A stretch of DNA of 64,000 nucleotides from NCBI GenBank assembly GCA_016281605.1, contig JAEEJA010000095.1:1-64000 (forward strand), in the 5' to 3' direction. Source of the DNA: Lachnospiraceae bacterium (GTDB lineage: Bacteria > Bacillota > Clostridia > Lachnospirales > Lachnospiraceae). The position numbers were made by a program, and so were the translations under genes. The notes beneath the pieces were generated by a model. That model was not told the DNA's origin. It saw nothing but the letters and a program-made list of their open reading frames with translations, and ran no database searches. Numbering within the stretch: position 1 is the first letter of the stretch; each line of letters starts with the position of its first letter. This document shows positions 33,676 to 43,495 of this stretch, piece after piece.

Positions 33676-35835
33676 TTAATTCCCTATATATACACTCTGA
33701 TCTGTCTCGTAAAGCATTCCTCCCTTTACAAGACATAACTTATATTCTCCCTCATCTATCTCAGACATTGCTATGCGACATTTGAAGCCACATAGACTCA
33801 CATTTCTGTTCTTTTCTGAATAAAGATTAAAGTCCTTAGAGTACTCCTTGTCTGTATCAGCGATATAACAGTTCTTTCGTCCCTTAAGTATGACATAGAC
33901 CTTTGAGATATTGTTATACTTTTTATTGTCGTCAAAACACCATCCGGATATATTTACACTAGGCTCACGAACAGATAAAAGTCCGATATGATACTTAAAT
34001 GCATCACTTCTTCCTGCCTTAAAGGAGTCAGCAGATACCTTGTGAACATTTCCATAGGATCCCTTTGTCTTTATACTTAGACTAAAGTCTCCCTTCTCCA
34101 TAGTAAGATTGGGACTGTAAAAAGGATCATAGGCATTGAACTGCGGATGTGCACTGTAAAGCCTTTCTCTCTCCTTTATAAGTCTCTTCATCTTCTCAGG
34201 ACTGATAGTATCAGATCCGCGACTTAATGATTCATGATGGTAAAGAACAGCGTCCATCCTCGCTACATTGTAATATCCTTTTTCGAAAAGCTTAAAGCAC
34301 AGGTCTATATCGTTGTAGGCAACTGCATAGCTTTCATCAAATCCACCTATTTCTTCAAACTTTTTCTTATCTACCATGAGGCAGGCTGCAGTTACAGCAC
34401 TGTAGTTATACTCAATCTTATTGCGGCAGAAATAGTAAATAGGTGTATCATCCATCTGACACAGACTGTGAACTGGTCCTGCCACAAAGCTTATAACACC
34501 TACATGCTGGATAAGGGTCGTATCCGGATATAAAAGCTTCGCTCCTACAGCTCCCACATGGGACTGCATAGCATGCCCCGCCATACGCTCCATCCACTTA
34601 CCTTCTTTTATGGTAATATCATCATTTAAGAAAAGATACAGTTCACCGTTTGCGTGAGCAGCACCAAGATTACACATAAAAGAAAAGTTAAATTCTTTTT
34701 CCTTGTAAACATAGGTGTAAGCGTATTTCTTACAGTAGGCTGCATAGCGCTCCATCTGCTCCTCGCTGCTACCGTTATCTACGAGAACTATTTCATAATT
34801 ATCATACTCGGTTATTTCACGCAGGCTGTCTACGCACCTCTTAAATACTTCAAAGTTATCCTTTGATGGGATTATCACACTCACCAGAGGATTCCCCGCA
34901 CATGCGTAATTTACTCTGTACTGGTAAATCTCAGAGATATACTCAACCTCTCCCTGTATATTACGTCTTGAAAGAGCATCCTCCTTTGCTCTTTTGGCGG
35001 TTTCAAGTATATAGCCCTTTGCTTCCGGATTAACAGCAGTTGACTCTGCTCTCTGTCTCCAATGATAAAGAATCTTAGGTATATGCCCGATACGGTCAGT
35101 CTTTTCGGTAAATCTTAGAGTAAAGTCATAGTCCTGTGCCCCTTCGTAGCCCTTTCTGAGCCACCCTATCTCATCACCTATACTCTTTCTGTATACACCT
35201 AAGTGGCAGGTGTAATTAAGTGACATATAGGTATCAGGAGACCACTCCGGCTTAAAATGAGGCTCATGACGTCTTTTACCGTTTTCATCTATTTTATCTT
35301 CATCACTGTATATAAAATCAAGAGTATTATCCTCATTTAACTTGCAGGCAACCTCGTAAAGCGCATTAGGACTTAGTGTATCGTCACAATCCATAAATGC
35401 GATATATTCACCATCTGCAAGCTCTATAGCGGAATTTGTGCATAGGGAAATGTGCCCATTTTTTTCCCTGTATACTATCTTGATTTTTTCATTATCCTCA
35501 TATTCCTTTAGGCAATTTTTCACACTCTCCATGGTAGAGCAGTCATCAGCTATACAAAGCTCCCAATTATCATAGGTCTGATTAAGTACGGATTCTATAC
35601 AATCCTTAAGCATAGCTGTTTCAACATTGTAAACAGGTACAACTACTGAAATCTTAGGCTTATGGGAAAGCTCTAAGGTCTCCGTTATACTTTTCTCTTT
35701 TTCTTTTATCCATATATTATAATTTTCGCCCCTGTCTCTCTCCAGTACCTGTACACTGGTATGCATAAGTACGAGTGGCCCCTCCTTAAAAAGAACTCTG
35801 AGAAATGTACCGGCTTTTTTTATTATTCTTTTCAT
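33676..35835 (-). CDS. two-domain GT2 glycosyltransferase with C-terminal beta domain
   Basis: 719 residues with two GT-A modules. Module 1 (about 55-285) has ISVVVPVYNVETAMLKDCI, CIADDCSTME and FMDCDDTL. Module 2 (about 315-575) has VSVIIPSKDNFEVFKRCVDS, IVLVDNGSSEEQ and FLNDDITI. A C-terminal extension of about 130 residues with NISGWCFDDNKK looks like an all-beta accessory domain. Such enzymes are common in rhamnan and O-antigen-like loci and can add two different linkages. It starts one base after the wzt stop (TAAAATG), so translation is coupled to the exporter gene. Confidence 0.88.
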   Translation of the reverse strand: MKRIIKKAGTFLRVLFKEGPLVLMHTSVQVLERDRGENYNIWIKEKEKSITETLELSHKPKISVVVPVYNVETAMLKDCIESVLNQTYDNWELCIADDCSTMESVKNCLKEYEDNEKIKIVYREKNGHISLCTNSAIELADGEYIAFMDCDDTLSPNALYEVACKLNEDNTLDFIYSDEDKIDENGKRRHEPHFKPEWSPDTYMSLNYTCHLGVYRKSIGDEIGWLRKGYEGAQDYDFTLRFTEKTDRIGHIPKILYHWRQRAESTAVNPEAKGYILETAKRAKEDALSRRNIQGEVEYISEIYQYRVNYACAGNPLVSVIIPSKDNFEVFKRCVDSLREITEYDNYEIVLVDNGSSEEQMERYAAYCKKYAYTYVYKEKEFNFSFMCNLGAAHANGELYLFLNDDITIKEGKWMERMAGHAMQSHVGAVGAKLLYPDTTLIQHVGVISFVAGPVHSLCQMDDTPIYYFCRNKIEYNYSAVTAACLMVDKKKFEEIGGFDESYAVAYNDIDLCFKLFEKGYYNVARMDAVLYHHESLSRGSDTISPEKMKRLIKERERLYSAHPQFNAYDPFYSPNLTMEKGDFSLSIKTKGSYGNVHKVSADSFKAGRSDAFKYHIGLLSVREPSVNISGWCFDDNKKYNNISKVYVILKGRKNCYIADTDKEYSKDFNLYSEKNRNVSLCGFKCRIAMSEIDEGEYKLCLVKGGMLYETDQSVYIGN

Positions 35836-35836
35836 T

Positions 35837-37090
35837 TTAATCCTTATTTGCTACCATCTTTTCATTTATGATCCACTCGTGATCAAAGTGTATCATACCC
35901 TCTGAAACATATTCATTAACTACGGAAAATGTCCTGCAGCTGCTCTTATAGTCCAGATTAACTATTCCGTCGCTGTTAAATATACCGACATCTATGCAAT
36001 AATCTCCGGAAAGCAGTGTGAGTGAAGGGATCTTGTAAGTAACCACATATCTTCCCTGCTCCTGAGGAATACTGAACTTATCAAGGTTTGTATTCGGTCC
36101 GTATACATATATAGTCCTGTCGAGACTGTATATAGCCACTCCCAATTGCATATCTACCATGTCCGGATCGTATATATCATAGGTCACTTCAACCTCTAAT
36201 GTATCGAAACAATTAAATAAGTCTTTATTAATTTTAACATTCATGATTCCTGCAAGGCACTCAGGATCCTCGGGCAAAGTAAATTTAGTCAGATTAAACT
36301 CCTCACCCTCAGGTCTTTCGCCATACTTCATGAAATTATCGAAAAGATCTACAGTTTGTGCAGCCTCACCATCAGCTCTGATTCTACCCTCCTTAATCCA
36401 TATAGCTCTCGAGCAAAATCTCTTTATCTGCTCTATAGCATGGGTTACAAAGAGTATGGTAACTCCTGATTCCTTTAATTGCTTCATCTTATCTATACAC
36501 TTAACCTGGAACTTCGCGTCACCTACGGAAAGCGTTTCATCAACTATAAGTATATCCGGATCTACATTTATGGATACGGCAAATGCAAGTCTCGCAAACA
36601 TACCACTTGAGTAGGTCTTAACAGGCTGGTTTATAAAGTCTCCGATATCTGCAAACTCAACAATCGCAGGCACTCGCTTCTCCATCTCCTTCTCGCTGTA
36701 GCCCATCATAGTACCATTTAGATATATGTTCTCGATTCCCGTATACTCAGGATTAAAACCTGCACCAAGCTCAAGCATGGCTGCTATCTTACCATAGGCG
36801 CTTACCTCCCCCTCAGTTGGGGACACAATACCTGTTATCAGCTTTAGAAGGGTAGACTTACCGGAACCGTTGATTCCGACTATACCTATGGTTTCACCCG
36901 GCTTTATTTCAAGGTCTATATTGTGAAGGGCATAGTGCTCCTTCGAGTAGGTCTTTCGGGAAAAAACCTCTTTTAGCCTGTCTATATTTCTGTCGTAAAG
37001 ATGATAAACCTTTGACAGATTTGAAACCCTTATGGAACCCGGAAGCTTTTCATTATTCTTATTATTAATATTATCACTCTTTTTACTCAA
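35837..37090 (-). CDS. wzt: polysaccharide export ABC ATPase with carbohydrate-binding C-terminus (Wzt-like)
   Basis: About 417 residues. Energises export of a lipid-linked polysaccharide through Wzm. Walker A GINGSGKST, signature YSSGMFARLAFA, Walker B ILIVDETLSVGD and the H-loop in FVTHAIEQ are intact. Residues from about 280 form the Wzt C-terminal beta-sandwich (LEVEVTYDIYDP, YVYGPNTNLDKF, YCIDVGIFN) that reads the chain end in known homologues. The start is probably TTG at 37090, eight bases after GGAGG. An in-frame GTG at 37126 would lie inside repeat element copy 6 with no site. Confidence 0.93.
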   Translation of the reverse strand: MSKKSDNINNKNNEKLPGSIRVSNLSKVYHLYDRNIDRLKEVFSRKTYSKEHYALHNIDLEIKPGETIGIVGINGSGKSTLLKLITGIVSPTEGEVSAYGKIAAMLELGAGFNPEYTGIENIYLNGTMMGYSEKEMEKRVPAIVEFADIGDFINQPVKTYSSGMFARLAFAVSINVDPDILIVDETLSVGDAKFQVKCIDKMKQLKESGVTILFVTHAIEQIKRFCSRAIWIKEGRIRADGEAAQTVDLFDNFMKYGERPEGEEFNLTKFTLPEDPECLAGIMNVKINKDLFNCFDTLEVEVTYDIYDPDMVDMQLGVAIYSLDRTIYVYGPNTNLDKFSIPQEQGRYVVTYKIPSLTLLSGDYCIDVGIFNSDGIVNLDYKSSCRTFSVVNEYVSEGMIHFDHEWIINEKMVANKD

Positions 37091-37119
37091 AACGGTTTCC
37101 TCCGAAAAGCGATGTTCTA

Positions 37120-37168
37120 CCCCCACCTACACCTAAGCTTAGAGGTGGGGGATTTCTCCGACTGAGTT
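37120..37168 (+). repeat. dispersed palindromic element, copy 6 (fullest copy)
   Basis: Perfect arms CCCCCACCT and AGGTGGGGG enclose the palindrome CTAAGCTTAG, followed by the asymmetric tail GATTTCTCCGACTGAGTT. It occupies most of the gap between wzm and wzt. The hairpin-plus-tail layout resembles ends of IS200/IS605-type elements, but no transposase is near. Confidence 0.8.
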
Positions 37169-37171
37169 AAA

Positions 37172-37996
37172 CTATAATATATCTGCAAAATGTGGCTTTA
37201 TCTTTCTAAATACCGCTGCTCCGAATACACAAAGCAGAAGTGTAATAACCCAGAAGTATATGGTCCACAGGCCTCTTTCCCAAAACCAGGGGCCTCCAAA
37301 AAGAGCATCTCTGTAGGTTTGAACTATATAAAATATGGGATTTATCATCATTACCTTCTCAAGCCATGGAATACTCTGAAGCATGGAAAAATTCCACATA
37401 ATAGGAGTTACCCACATAAGTATCTGTAAAAGCAGCTGTAAGAAATGCTTTAGATCCCTTACAAACACAACAACTGCTGAAGTAAAATAACCTAGTCCCC
37501 ATGCAAGCACTGTAATACAGATAAGACTGTATATTATCTGAAGAGCATGTAATGTAGGCATAAAGCCCATACACATAAAGATTATCAGTAAAAACACAGT
37601 GAAGAATACATTTACCATAAATGCTGCTACAATCTTAATAAGTGGGAGAATCTCAACATCAAAGAGAACCTTTTTCACTAAAAAGCTATAGCTTACCAGA
37701 GATTCGGTTGCTCCGTTCCATGCATCCGAAAAGTAGAACCATGGAACAAGGCCTGCTGTAAGCCAAAGTACAAACGGGTACTCTCCCTGTGGCTGACTTC
37801 TGAATCCCACTTGAAATACAAACCAATATAATAGTATGGTAACCACCGGCTGCGTATAAGCCCAGAATATACCTAAAAATGAACCTGCGTATTTGGTTTT
37901 AAAGTCATTTTTAGCCATTTTAAATATCATGGTTCTGTTATCTATACTCTTTTTAACCATGGAAAAAAGGGCTAATCCGCTGTTTTTTTGCTTCAT
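37172..37996 (-). CDS. wzm: polysaccharide export ABC permease (Wzm/TagG-like)
   Basis: 274 residues with six membrane helices, ABC-2 type. N-terminal KNDFKTKYAGSFLGIFWAYTQP and the WLTAGLVPWFYFSD, IMWNFSMLQSIPW blocks are typical of Wzm/TagG/RfbA. Partner of Wzt, 81 bp downstream; the repeat element at 37120 sits between them. It forms the channel through which the finished or growing polymer leaves the cytoplasm. GGAG precedes the ATG. Confidence 0.93.
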   Translation of the reverse strand: MKQKNSGLALFSMVKKSIDNRTMIFKMAKNDFKTKYAGSFLGIFWAYTQPVVTILLYWFVFQVGFRSQPQGEYPFVLWLTAGLVPWFYFSDAWNGATESLVSYSFLVKKVLFDVEILPLIKIVAAFMVNVFFTVFLLIIFMCMGFMPTLHALQIIYSLICITVLAWGLGYFTSAVVVFVRDLKHFLQLLLQILMWVTPIMWNFSMLQSIPWLEKVMMINPIFYIVQTYRDALFGGPWFWERGLWTIYFWVITLLLCVFGAAVFRKIKPHFADIL

Positions 37997-38082
37997 AATA
38001 TATCTCCAATTATCTGCTGTAACTAACTATGTAAAGGTAATTATAGTAATCTGTAAAACCAAAGTATGATTTTAACATATAT

Positions 38083-39759
38083 CTACAGTATTCCGCAATA
38101 CTTACCTGCTTTTCGAATAAGTGGGTTCCTAAGTCTGTCCTTTTCCAAAAGATTGTCTGCGTACTTTTTATCTATTATAAAATCTCTTTGTATATCATCA
38201 CTTTCATCAATCATAGCTGCAAAAGGTGTGACAACAGATAATTCACCCAGTCCTGAAAGGTACGCAGAAATATTCATAAATCCTCTCAGTGAAAATACTC
38301 TCTCTGCCTCAGCCTGACAGATTTCCTTTATTATGGGATAGGTTTTATCTCCAACCTTTAGAGCGATAATCCCCCCTCCAAGCAAAGATGCACTTTGTCT
38401 GAATTTTAATCTGTTCATGTAGCCGGGATCATTGGCTTTAAAGTTTTTACCAAAAGCTTTAATTTTCAAGCTGCTACCTTTTTCATAATTGTATCCCGCC
38501 TGCTTTACTTTATTAGACTCTGTATAAGTCACACTTCCTGCCATAAAAACGTCCTTAGGTGTTAAGCAATCTATGATTTCTTTAATCCATGCGCCGCCCC
38601 CGCAATCCTCTGTAAAGGTAAAGCCCTTCCTAACAAAGATGTAAGTTGTTCTTTCTTTGCTTTCACCTGCTAACTCAGTTAGTTTTTCAGAAACACCTGT
38701 GGATATGCTTATATCAAGCCAATCCTCCTCGAGATTACTGATATCTTGTCTTATGTAAGAAGCAACACTGTCATTTTCGCAGCATATCACCACATTTTGC
38801 TTTTGATCCTGTGTATAATGAGCCGTATAGAAGGGGCCATACTCATCGGAAGCACTGACTGCAGCTTTAAGCCCTTCTGACTTTAGAAAATCTTCGAGCG
38901 CTTTCCTTCCTGCTTCAACGGCGTAATTTTTAGCAGACACTCCTGCTGCCACAGACTGCTCGCTTAGGCGCCAAAAGTAAAGAACTCTTGGTATGTGATA
39001 AATATTAGTTGCTTTTCCTGCCATTCTTAAGAAAAGATCATAATCCTGACTTCCGTCATACTCGCTTCTAAAGCCTCCTACTCTGTCGAAAAGCTCTCTT
39101 TCAAATACACAGAAGTGGCATATGTAATTATTATTTCTAAAGCTTTCCCATGCAAAATCAGGCTTTAAGTGTACGCTCTGTACTCTGTCAGTAGTTCCCT
39201 CAAAAGAAAGCTCATCACTGTATATAAAATCAGGCCTTTTTTCAAATATAGTCTTTGCCATGTAGTATGTTGCAAAGGGATGTAAAAGATCATCATGATC
39301 CAAAAGACCTATATACTCACCGCCAGATAGCTTTATAGCTTCATTGGTATTTTCGGAAATCCCCTTATTATCAGCAGCTTTCTTGTATACCAAGCGACTT
39401 TCAGTGTTCTGAATCTGCCTTTTAAATATTTCTATCATCACACTTCTTTTTCTGTTATCATCATCGCTGGCATCGTAAAGCACTAGCTCCCACTTCTTGT
39501 AGCTCTGATTCTTCACGCTTGAAAGAAGCTCGGAAAGCATATTAATATCGGTATTGTAGAGTGGTACAACTATACTTATGAGGAAGTCTGTCCTCTTCAT
39601 AAGTCCTGCCACACTTCTTTCCATGTGTTCGTTTTTAGAAGGTGTATAAGAAAAATCTCTTCTTCCTTTAACGTACTTCATAAGGAACCTGTTCTTTACC
39701 TTTTTTACTGTCGTTACGGTTCCATACTCTTTATTTAGAGCCTTTATCTTATCTAACAC
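38083..39759 (-). CDS. GT2 glycosyltransferase with degenerate second domain
   Basis: 558 residues. The N-terminal domain (about 60-270) is a full GT-A fold: ISIVVPLYNTDINMLSELLSS, LVLYDASDDD, GLLDHDDLLH and DYDLFLRM. The C-terminal half is of similar size and has predicted alternating strands (NVVICCENDSVASYI, TTYIFVRKGFTF) but no DxD motif, so it looks like a second GT2 domain that has lost its catalytic residues. Related in layout to the protein at 33676. It lies upstream of wzm in the same operon. GGGAG precedes the ATG. Confidence 0.82.
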   Translation of the reverse strand: MLDKIKALNKEYGTVTTVKKVKNRFLMKYVKGRRDFSYTPSKNEHMERSVAGLMKRTDFLISIVVPLYNTDINMLSELLSSVKNQSYKKWELVLYDASDDDNRKRSVMIEIFKRQIQNTESRLVYKKAADNKGISENTNEAIKLSGGEYIGLLDHDDLLHPFATYYMAKTIFEKRPDFIYSDELSFEGTTDRVQSVHLKPDFAWESFRNNNYICHFCVFERELFDRVGGFRSEYDGSQDYDLFLRMAGKATNIYHIPRVLYFWRLSEQSVAAGVSAKNYAVEAGRKALEDFLKSEGLKAAVSASDEYGPFYTAHYTQDQKQNVVICCENDSVASYIRQDISNLEEDWLDISISTGVSEKLTELAGESKERTTYIFVRKGFTFTEDCGGGAWIKEIIDCLTPKDVFMAGSVTYTESNKVKQAGYNYEKGSSLKIKAFGKNFKANDPGYMNRLKFRQSASLLGGGIIALKVGDKTYPIIKEICQAEAERVFSLRGFMNISAYLSGLGELSVVTPFAAMIDESDDIQRDFIIDKKYADNLLEKDRLRNPLIRKAGKYCGIL

Positions 39760-39778
39760 ATTTTTATCTCCCTATAAA

Positions 39779-40822
39779 TCAATAGTTTCCCATAAGTAAT
39801 ATAACTCTGAATATCATATCGTCTATGGTTCTCTGCCTGTATATACCGGCTTTTTTTAAGAATTCTATTCTCCTTGCAGGACTGTTTTTTACATTTAATA
39901 ATCCATCTGCAAGCTTTAAGCAGTATATGGCATGAGCATTTATCGGTACATCGCAAAAGAACTCATCATATATCTGCTTATAGCTTTCCTTTGCTTCAGC
40001 TTCATAAAGCTCACTTTCAAGTACAGGTCTGAAAATTCTTACAAATTCAGCAAGTTGGTTACTGATATTATTCCTGTTCTTTTTGAAACGCTTTACTCTT
40101 TCCTTAAATTCCTTTACATGACTTGTTTTCATGCCGAGGACATTGCCCTCGTGTTGCCTGTAAAGGATGCCTGGTTCATTGTCATAATAAACCTTTCCAA
40201 AGCAGGAAGCAGTAAGATAAAGCCACCAGTCATGCATAATGGTAAATTCGGGAAATCTGTCATTTACAATATTAAAGAGCTTTTTATTGAAAACTTCGGT
40301 GCACCCTACACATATATTTTCTATAAGTGCATTTTTAAATGACGGCTCCGGATCACTTCTGTCTATATTCGAGTCTATAATATTTAATTCACTGTCTACA
40401 AGAAGTGGTGCACAGGTGTAAAGATATGCTATTTCATTGCTTCTTCCGTTCTTTTCTACAAAAGAATTCTTATCAATTATGCTTATGGCACGGGAAAGCT
40501 TATCGCCAAGCCATACATCATCCTGATCGGAAAATGCGTAATAATCGGCTTCAGGGGCTTTGCTCATAAGCTCAAAGAAGCTTTTTATAACGCCTTTATT
40601 TTTTCCTGCATAGTAGGAAAACTCTTTATATTCATCTTCTGCCATGGTACTTGCATACTCTTCTAACTTTGAAAGAGTATCGTCCGAAGAACCATCATCC
40701 CTTACCAAAACAGAAATTTTTATATTATCCTTTGTGCAATCCTGCTCAAATATCGAATCCAATTGCTCTTTTAAATACCGTTCACCATTGTAGGTGGATA
40801 CCATGATTACTATCTTTTTCAT
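39779..40822 (-). CDS. GT2 family glycosyltransferase (rhamnosyltransferase-like)
   Basis: 347 residues. Start IVIMVSTYNGERYLKEQLDSI with VLVRDDGSSDDT and YAFSDQDDVW, the wording common in RfbF/WsaF-like rhamnosyltransferases; donor unproven. MHDWWLYL carries the conserved acidic base. C-terminal part is helical. The start lies three bases after the stop of the upstream GT4 gene, suggesting coupled translation, and its own ribosome site is weak. Confidence 0.87.
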   Translation of the reverse strand: MKKIVIMVSTYNGERYLKEQLDSIFEQDCTKDNIKISVLVRDDGSSDDTLSKLEEYASTMAEDEYKEFSYYAGKNKGVIKSFFELMSKAPEADYYAFSDQDDVWLGDKLSRAISIIDKNSFVEKNGRSNEIAYLYTCAPLLVDSELNIIDSNIDRSDPEPSFKNALIENICVGCTEVFNKKLFNIVNDRFPEFTIMHDWWLYLTASCFGKVYYDNEPGILYRQHEGNVLGMKTSHVKEFKERVKRFKKNRNNISNQLAEFVRIFRPVLESELYEAEAKESYKQIYDEFFCDVPINAHAIYCLKLADGLLNVKNSPARRIEFLKKAGIYRQRTIDDMIFRVILLMGNY

Positions 40823-40825
40823 AAT

Positions 40826-42022
40826 TTACATAAATTCCTTCTCTACTTCGGCGTAGATTTCTCTCATCTTCTTATCTACAACTTCTATGGAAAAGCGCTG
40901 TATACGCTTTCTGTTCCACTCACCCATCTGCCTTCTTCTTATATCTCTGTGTGCTTCTGAATGAGCGTACTCATCGGTAAATAACCTCCTAACCTTAACA
41001 GCATAGTCCTCCGGCTCAAAGCTTTCCACTAAGTAGCCTCCCTTGGTATGCTCTATAAGGTCTGTTATTCCTCTTATAGCAGTTGCTATGACAGGAAGTC
41101 CTACAGCCATAGCTTCCATAACAGCCACGGGCAGTCCCTCCTGCAGGGATGGAAACACAAAGCAGTCTGACTGCATAAGCACTTCCTTTACATTGGTTAT
41201 ATATCCCGTAAACTTAACTCTGTTTTCAAGGCCATACTCCCTTACCTCTGCCCTCAGTTCATTCTCAAGCGGTCCTGAACCGCAGATAAGATAAGTAATG
41301 GGTAAATCCAAAAGCTCTCTCATAGCCCTTATCATAACTATATTATTTTTACGTTTTGTAAGCTCTCCTACGCTGGTTATGACAAGATGATTTTCAGGTA
41401 TACCATAGGTTGCTTTAAGTTCATTAAATCCTCCGTCGTCCCAGTTATTCTTCTCATAATCCTTGAATTTACTAAGGTCCATACCTATCCCGTAGGTATG
41501 CTCTACCTTCCCTCTTACCTTAAAGTGCCCCTCTGCTCTGATATAATCCTCTTTATTTATGAGTATCAATCTGTCTGTATACCTTGCATAATGCTTTTCT
41601 ATAGGATAGTAAATCCAGTTTTTTAGAGGCGCTCCGGTATAAAAGTGCAGACCGTGAGCTGTGTAAAGTACAGGAACTATTCTTCCACTCTTACGCCTCA
41701 CCTTTTGGGCTACGCTCCTTAAAACAACAGAACTCATAGGCATGTGCACATGTATAAGGTCAAAATCAATATCACATAGGAGCTTTTTTAATTGAGATGC
41801 CGCCTTTTTAACATACCAGGGGTAAGGTGCTCTCTCAAAATCTATCTGATGCTGTATAATTCCCGTATTTTCAAGACGTTTATTATCCTTACCGTAAACA
41901 ACCATCTCGTAGTTTGCGGCGTAATGCACTTCATACCCCATCTCCTGAAGTATATGCACATTGTTCATCTCAAATTGCGGAACAAATCCGCTTACCCTAG
42001 TCACTATCAGAGCTTTTTTCAT
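40826..42022 (-). CDS. GT4 family glycosyltransferase (EpsD-like)
   Basis: About 398 residues, GT-B fold. N-terminal KKALIVTRVSGFVPQFEMNN and DLIHVHMPMSSVV; C-terminal GELTKRKNN, FTGYITNVKEVLMQSDCFVFPSLQEGLPVAVMEAMA with the conserved EX7E motif (EGLPVAVME). It probably acts early, on the lipid-linked first sugar made by the neighbouring polyprenyl-phosphate sugar transferase. ATG at 42022 chosen (AAGGGCG before it) over a TTG at 42040 that would overlap the upstream gene. Confidence 0.9.
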   Translation of the reverse strand: MKKALIVTRVSGFVPQFEMNNVHILQEMGYEVHYAANYEMVVYGKDNKRLENTGIIQHQIDFERAPYPWYVKKAASQLKKLLCDIDFDLIHVHMPMSSVVLRSVAQKVRRKSGRIVPVLYTAHGLHFYTGAPLKNWIYYPIEKHYARYTDRLILINKEDYIRAEGHFKVRGKVEHTYGIGMDLSKFKDYEKNNWDDGGFNELKATYGIPENHLVITSVGELTKRKNNIVMIRAMRELLDLPITYLICGSGPLENELRAEVREYGLENRVKFTGYITNVKEVLMQSDCFVFPSLQEGLPVAVMEAMAVGLPVIATAIRGITDLIEHTKGGYLVESFEPEDYAVKVRRLFTDEYAHSEAHRDIRRRQMGEWNRKRIQRFSIEVVDKKMREIYAEVEKEFM

Positions 42023-42036
42023 ATGTTTCGCCCTTC

Positions 42037-43467
42037 TCAAAAATCTTTATTTGATTCGGTTAAATCCTTTATCGCTTCATTTACATCAATCTCAGAGCTT
42101 TCCTTCTCGGCAGTTATACTTCCCTGCTCGATACCCTCTGTAGCTTCCTTCTTAAGAACTATCTTTACAGTCATCATAATAAGCTTTAAGTCAAGCCACA
42201 CTGAGTAATTTTCTATGTAGAAAAGATCCAATTTTAACTTATCGTAGGGAGTTGTGTTGTACTTTCCGTAAACCTGTGCAAATCCTGTAAGCCCGGCTTT
42301 AACTCTGCTTCTAAAGGAAAATTCAGGCATTTCCTTCTCATATTCCTTTATTATCTCAGGTCGCTCCGGTCTCGGTCCTACGAAACTCATATCACCGTTT
42401 AATATATTAAAAAGCTGAGGGAGCTCATCTATCCTTGTAGCTCTTATAAACTTACCAACAGGAGTTATACGACTGTCTCCCTTTGTTGCAAGCTTAGCAA
42501 CTCCGTCACTCTCAGCATTTACTATCATACTTCTGAATTTATAGATATAATACTCTTTATCACCTCTTGTTACTCTAACCTGCTTATATAATACCGGACC
42601 ACCATCGTAAATCTTTATGACGATTGCGGTTATAAGCATAATTGGAGAGCATATAATGGTCAATATCAACGAAAGAATAATATCTATAAATCTTTTTATA
42701 ACTCTCTCATCAAAACTAAGTGCATAGCCCTTGGTTAGTAAGAAAGGGGAATCAAAGACGTGTATCCTGTCCGCTCCCATAAGTATTATATCAGAGAGCT
42801 TTGGAACTACGTAAGCTCTTATCTGATGGGTATAACAGTACTTTAGTATATCATTTCTCTTTATGGCAGATATATCACCTATGATAACTGCCTGATATTC
42901 ATTTATTTTTTCGGCTATTTTTTCCATGCCCTCATCTATGTTAATGGCTTCGTAAATTGCATACTTATCTCTTCTTTCATCAACCTTGTAAACAAGATCT
43001 GCAGCCGGTCTCTCTCCGTATATAAGCAGCATTTTCCAGGGCTTAAAAATTTTATTGTAAACAGAAGTTGTAAATACCTCCCAGATAGTTGCAAATACCA
43101 TCTGAACAAGCATTGTAAGTATAAGTCTTGTGGGATCTACAATCCTGAAGGCCAAAAGATCGATAATCAGATATGCAAAAAAGTTGGTTAGAAACAGACT
43201 CAAAAACTGGGACAGAACCACTTCGGTCCTCTTTAGCTGTCCTATTTTCAACCCTCCATACATGTTGGAAAAGAAAAACAACATGAGAAAATATATGCCT
43301 ATAACAGCATAATGACCCCTTCTATAGAAGGTTACCACGAACATGGTACCGGAATAATACCGGTACCATACGTATGCAAATGCAACGCTCATGAAAGACA
43401 CTCCTATAAAAGAGGCTAAAAATAGTATAGAACGTTTAAATGGATCAAGATTTTTTGAAGATTTCAT
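42037..43467 (-). CDS. polyprenyl-phosphate sugar-1-phosphate transferase (WbaP/CpsE-like)
   Basis: 476 residues. Four or five N-terminal membrane helices, a central CoA-binding-like Rossmann region (KMLLIYGERPAADLV), then the catalytic bacterial sugar transferase domain from about 255: KRFIDIILSLILTIICSPIM, GGPVLYKQVRVTRGDKEYYIYKFRSM and PVGKFIRATRIDELPQLFNILNGDMSFVGPRPERPE. It starts repeat-unit synthesis by moving a sugar phosphate onto undecaprenyl phosphate. The C-terminal 40 residues are Glu-rich. Next gene upstream is the polymerase/ligase, downstream the GT4. Confidence 0.94.
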   Translation of the reverse strand: MKSSKNLDPFKRSILFLASFIGVSFMSVAFAYVWYRYYSGTMFVVTFYRRGHYAVIGIYFLMLFFFSNMYGGLKIGQLKRTEVVLSQFLSLFLTNFFAYLIIDLLAFRIVDPTRLILTMLVQMVFATIWEVFTTSVYNKIFKPWKMLLIYGERPAADLVYKVDERRDKYAIYEAINIDEGMEKIAEKINEYQAVIIGDISAIKRNDILKYCYTHQIRAYVVPKLSDIILMGADRIHVFDSPFLLTKGYALSFDERVIKRFIDIILSLILTIICSPIMLITAIVIKIYDGGPVLYKQVRVTRGDKEYYIYKFRSMIVNAESDGVAKLATKGDSRITPVGKFIRATRIDELPQLFNILNGDMSFVGPRPERPEIIKEYEKEMPEFSFRSRVKAGLTGFAQVYGKYNTTPYDKLKLDLFYIENYSVWLDLKLIMMTVKIVLKKEATEGIEQGSITAEKESSEIDVNEAIKDLTESNKDF

Positions 43468-43495
43468 AATCCTATTCCTTCTTTTACTTTAACTG

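Noticed and set aside
11635-37168. Calling the repeat copies IS605 insertions
   Set aside because: No tnpA or tnpB fragment is present near any copy, so only the repeat is claimed; an IS-end origin stays a hypothesis.
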